Below, piece by piece: positions 62,278 to 64,000 of a stretch of 64,000 bases of DNA; position 1 is the first letter of the stretch, and each line of letters begins with the position of its first letter. A model generated the notes under the pieces. It was not told where the DNA came from, made no database searches, and saw only the letters and a program-made list of their open reading frames with translations. The DNA is from Chryseobacterium herbae (GTDB taxonomy: Bacteria; Bacteroidota; Bacteroidia; Flavobacteriales; Weeksellaceae). A program made the position numbers and the translations under genes. The stretch is from NCBI RefSeq assembly GCF_025154075.1, contig NZ_JAOAMU010000003.1, positions 209,613-273,612 of the forward strand. The letters run 5' to 3'.

Positions 62278-62311
62278 GTTTCGGCGCACCGCAGGTGCGC
62301 CGAAACTGTTT
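62278..62311 (+). terminator. Terminator after phosphodiesterase gene
   Basis: GTTTCGGCGCACC and GGTGCGCCGAAAC form a 13-bp perfect stem with a 3-base loop, followed by TGTTTTTT. Confidence 0.93.
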
Positions 62312-62369
62312 TTTGTAGAAATTTAAATTGAAGTTGTCATGAAACGACTTAGGAATTAAAAGCGTTTAG

Positions 62370-62490
62370 AAAATAAATTTTGTGAACGTTAAGAAAATTC
62401 TTTTGTTTGAAGCGCAACACAAGCTTAGAGTTGAAGAACTCAGATTTAATTCGCGCGAGTTTAGAATTTTTAGAGAACAAAATTTATTTT
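62370..62490. repeat. 121-bp segment bounded by 14-bp inverted repeats
   Basis: AAAATAAATTTTGT (62370-62383) and ACAAAATTTATTTT (62477-62490) are exact inverted repeats. The inside has no coding frame. It may be a small non-autonomous element (MITE-like) or a long hairpin. No target-site duplication is clear. The remainder of the 338-base gap 62217-62554 holds the terminator and a short hairpin. Confidence 0.4.
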
Positions 62491-62520
62491 TAGCTTTTGA
62501 TTCCAGTCTTGAACTTTTGA

Positions 62521-62544
62521 TTCTTTTGTTTCAAGACAAAAGAA
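62521..62544. other. Short perfect hairpin before NmrA-type gene end
   Basis: TTCTTTTGT and ACAAAAGAA pair over 9 bp with the loop TTCAAG. On the minus strand it follows the reductase gene by 11 bases and could aid termination, but no T run follows. Confidence 0.5.
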
Positions 62545-62554
62545 TTTAAAAATC

Positions 62555-63439
62555 TTAAGAATTAAATTTTGCAGAAAACTCTTTCGCAAACTCTTCCAAT
62601 TTAATCTTCCCATCAACAGAAGCTTTGTGCTCAATAAAATCCTTCTGCACAACTCCTGTTCTCACCCCTCTTCCCATTTCAGTGTACATCTCGGCCATTT
62701 CTTGTGGAAGACCAGCCTGCAGCATTCCGTTTAAAGAATCTTCATCTGAAAATTCTACCCATGGAAGTTCCGGTTTTCCTATCGCAGCACCGAAAACGCT
62801 TGCAAAATCAGAAGCTTTACGAACGTCACTTATAATATACCTTATATTTTTACCATCTGTATTTTTTACTAATTCTTCAGCTGCAGCTCCGGCAATATCA
62901 TTCGGGTGAACAAGTGGAATACTGGTATCTCCTGAATAATTTCCACCCATAATTCCGGCACCTTTAATCAATGGAATGTCATTAAAGAAATTGAAATAAA
63001 AATATCCTGCTCTTAACAAAGTAACCGATGTATTTTCAAGGTCATTATAAAATTTTTCAATGTGGTAAAGACTTTTTATAGGACCGTTTTCAACAGGCGA
63101 TTCAGCTCCGATACTGCTCAGCATCACCAATCTTTTGATATTGTTTCTTTTAACAGCTTCAGCATAGTTTTTTCCTGCATTCACCGTGTTTTCAACAATA
63201 TTGACAGCACCCATATTAGGAGGTGTCATCGCAAAAATAGCATCAGCGCCTTCAAATGTTTTTACTAAAAAATCCAGATTTGCAATAGAACCGATAGCCG
63301 CTTTAGCCCCGATGGATTCAATTTCACTGATTTTAGATTCATTGCTGCTGATGACCGTAATATCGTGTCCTTCTGCAACGAGTTGCTGTGTTAATGGTTT
63401 GGCTACATTTCCTACTGAACCTGTGATGATAATTTTCAT
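62555..63439 (-). CDS. NAD(P)H-binding NmrA-family reductase
   Basis: 294 residues. The dinucleotide motif is at the start (KIIITGSVGNVAKPL, G-x-x-G-x-x-A). No catalytic YxxxK motif is obvious, as in atypical SDRs of the NmrA/QOR2 group (KRLVMLSSIGAESPVENGP, ADAIFAMTPP). Members reduce quinones or sense redox. It is divergent from an HxlR-type regulator with which it shares an operator, as often seen for HxlR/reductase pairs. Confidence 0.88.
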   Translation of the reverse strand: MKIIITGSVGNVAKPLTQQLVAEGHDITVISSNESKISEIESIGAKAAIGSIANLDFLVKTFEGADAIFAMTPPNMGAVNIVENTVNAGKNYAEAVKRNNIKRLVMLSSIGAESPVENGPIKSLYHIEKFYNDLENTSVTLLRAGYFYFNFFNDIPLIKGAGIMGGNYSGDTSIPLVHPNDIAGAAAEELVKNTDGKNIRYIISDVRKASDFASVFGAAIGKPELPWVEFSDEDSLNGMLQAGLPQEMAEMYTEMGRGVRTGVVQKDFIEHKASVDGKIKLEEFAKEFSAKFNS

Positions 63440-63470
63440 AATAAATATTTTTTTATTCTGATAACAAAGG

Positions 63471-63503
63471 TATATTTGTACTTACTTTTATACAAGTACT
63501 TAC
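63471..63503. promoter_or_regulatory. hxlR promoter and probable HxlR operator
   Basis: -7 TATATTTG (63471-63478) for the rightward gene. GTACTT (63478-63483) and AAGTAC (63494-63499) are perfect inverted repeats with 10 bases between. TACTTAC also occurs twice 18 bases apart. The layout fits HxlR-type dimers binding the shared intergenic region to repress both directions. Confidence 0.65.
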
Positions 63504-63521
63504 CCTGAAGTATGTAATATT

Positions 63522-63884
63522 ATGACTGCCATTAAAGAAAGTTCGACCATTCAGCAAAACAAAAGATATGCACTGGACAAATGCCCGGTCACCTACGTGA
63601 TGGAAAAGATCGGAGGCTACTGGAAACCGATTATTTTATACCAGCTCTCCAACGGTGATAAAAGATACAGCGAATTAAAACGTGCTATTCCCGCCATGAC
63701 AGAAAAAGTACTTATTCAGCATCTGAAACAGCTGGAAGCCGACGGATTAGTCATCAGAACTGCAAAACCCGTAGTTCCGCCTCATGTTACTTACAAATTA
63801 AGCAAAGCAGGAACCGGTCTGATTCCCGTGATCGCGGCTTTGGCTGATTGGGCATTTCTTGATATGAAAGGGGAGTATACGTGA
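63522..63884 (+). CDS. HxlR family transcriptional regulator
   Basis: 120 residues, winged helix. KCPVTYVMEKIGGYWKPIIL is the HxlR N-terminus with the conserved redox-type cysteine (Cys20) and W-K-P; RYSELKRAIPAMTEKVLIQHLKQLEADGLV is the HTH, followed by the wing (PVVPPHVTYKLSKAGTGL). It likely senses electrophiles or oxidants through the cysteine and represses the divergent reductase; this is by analogy with YodB/HypR-type proteins. Confidence 0.93.
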   Translation: MTAIKESSTIQQNKRYALDKCPVTYVMEKIGGYWKPIILYQLSNGDKRYSELKRAIPAMTEKVLIQHLKQLEADGLVIRTAKPVVPPHVTYKLSKAGTGLIPVIAALADWAFLDMKGEYT

Positions 63885-63894
63885 TTTTTTGTAT

Positions 63895-64000
63895 AATGTA
63901 TTAATGTAAAATGTAAAATGTAAAATGTATAATGTATAATGTATAATGTATAATGTATAATGTATAATGTATAATGTATAATGTATAATGTATAATGTAT
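63895..64000. repeat. Perfect heptamer array (AATGTAA)3(AATGTAT)11 reaching window end
   Basis: From 63903, three AATGTAA units are followed by eleven AATGTAT units without interruption; a related unit precedes them. The array continues past the window. The motif is the same as the degenerate run at 620-675. Confidence 0.97.

Noticed and set aside
62470..62652. 60-codon minus-strand frame at the end of the NmrA-type gene
   Set aside because: It is out of frame with the real gene and covers the short hairpin region; no protein features.
63895..64000. CRISPR array
   Set aside because: The repeats are 7 bases, contiguous and without spacers, and no cas genes are present.

Overview
The window is a low-GC chromosomal segment of a Bacteroidetes bacterium, most likely family Weeksellaceae and close to Chryseobacterium. 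The evidence is the recurrent TTTG-N17-20-TAnnTTTG promoter signature, the near absence of Shine-Dalgarno sequences, several type IX secretion (T9SS) sorting domains, GLPGLI, DUF3467, DUF4394 and DUF5777 family proteins, and a tmRNA with tag GNEEFALAA. There is no prophage, integron, CRISPR array or transposase gene.

Layout. 1-5000: end of a succinate-semialdehyde-type aldehyde dehydrogenase, then a convergent lipid and RNA operon acpP-fabF-rnc-(IPExxxVDY protein)-pyk. 5000-8000: a second aldehyde dehydrogenase with an inverted-repeat operator and an AraC-type regulator. 8000-13000: an operon of three secreted C1q-like/jelly-roll proteins, a Crp-like regulator and an M15 peptidase without a signal peptide. 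13000-20100: a reprolysin-type T9SS metalloprotease, tmRNA, and a 1277-residue repeat-rich T9SS type B surface protein. 20400-23000: rpsU, xerC, hpf and seven tRNA genes, six of them a duplicated Thr-Tyr-Gly triplet, followed by a gene remnant. 23200-32400: a cysteine-rich double-glycine-leader peptide, a GLPGLI protein, a two-component system and a CzcCBA-type metal efflux system with 11-bp direct repeats in front of it. 32400-33900: a DUF4394 lipoprotein. 34200-55300: the tuf-tRNA(Trp)-secE-nusG / rplKAJL / rpoBC-DUF3467 core, interrupted at nusG|rplK and at rplL|rpoB by secreted-protein genes. 55500-59400: a Crp-type regulator and an envelope cluster (DUF5777 barrel, cytochrome c lipoprotein, YceI, ankyrin, DOMON-like T9SS protein). 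59500-63900: cytidine deaminase, tandem GNAT, NPP-type phosphodiesterase, and a divergent NmrA-type reductase/HxlR pair.

The most unusual signal is non-coding. At least ten intergenic gaps carry runs with an exact 7-nt period. In six of them the runs form two arms that are imperfect inverted repeats of each other. Arm sequences differ from locus to locus while the heptad phase and self-complementarity stay. Perfect heptamer arrays lie at 753-794 and at 63903 to the window end.
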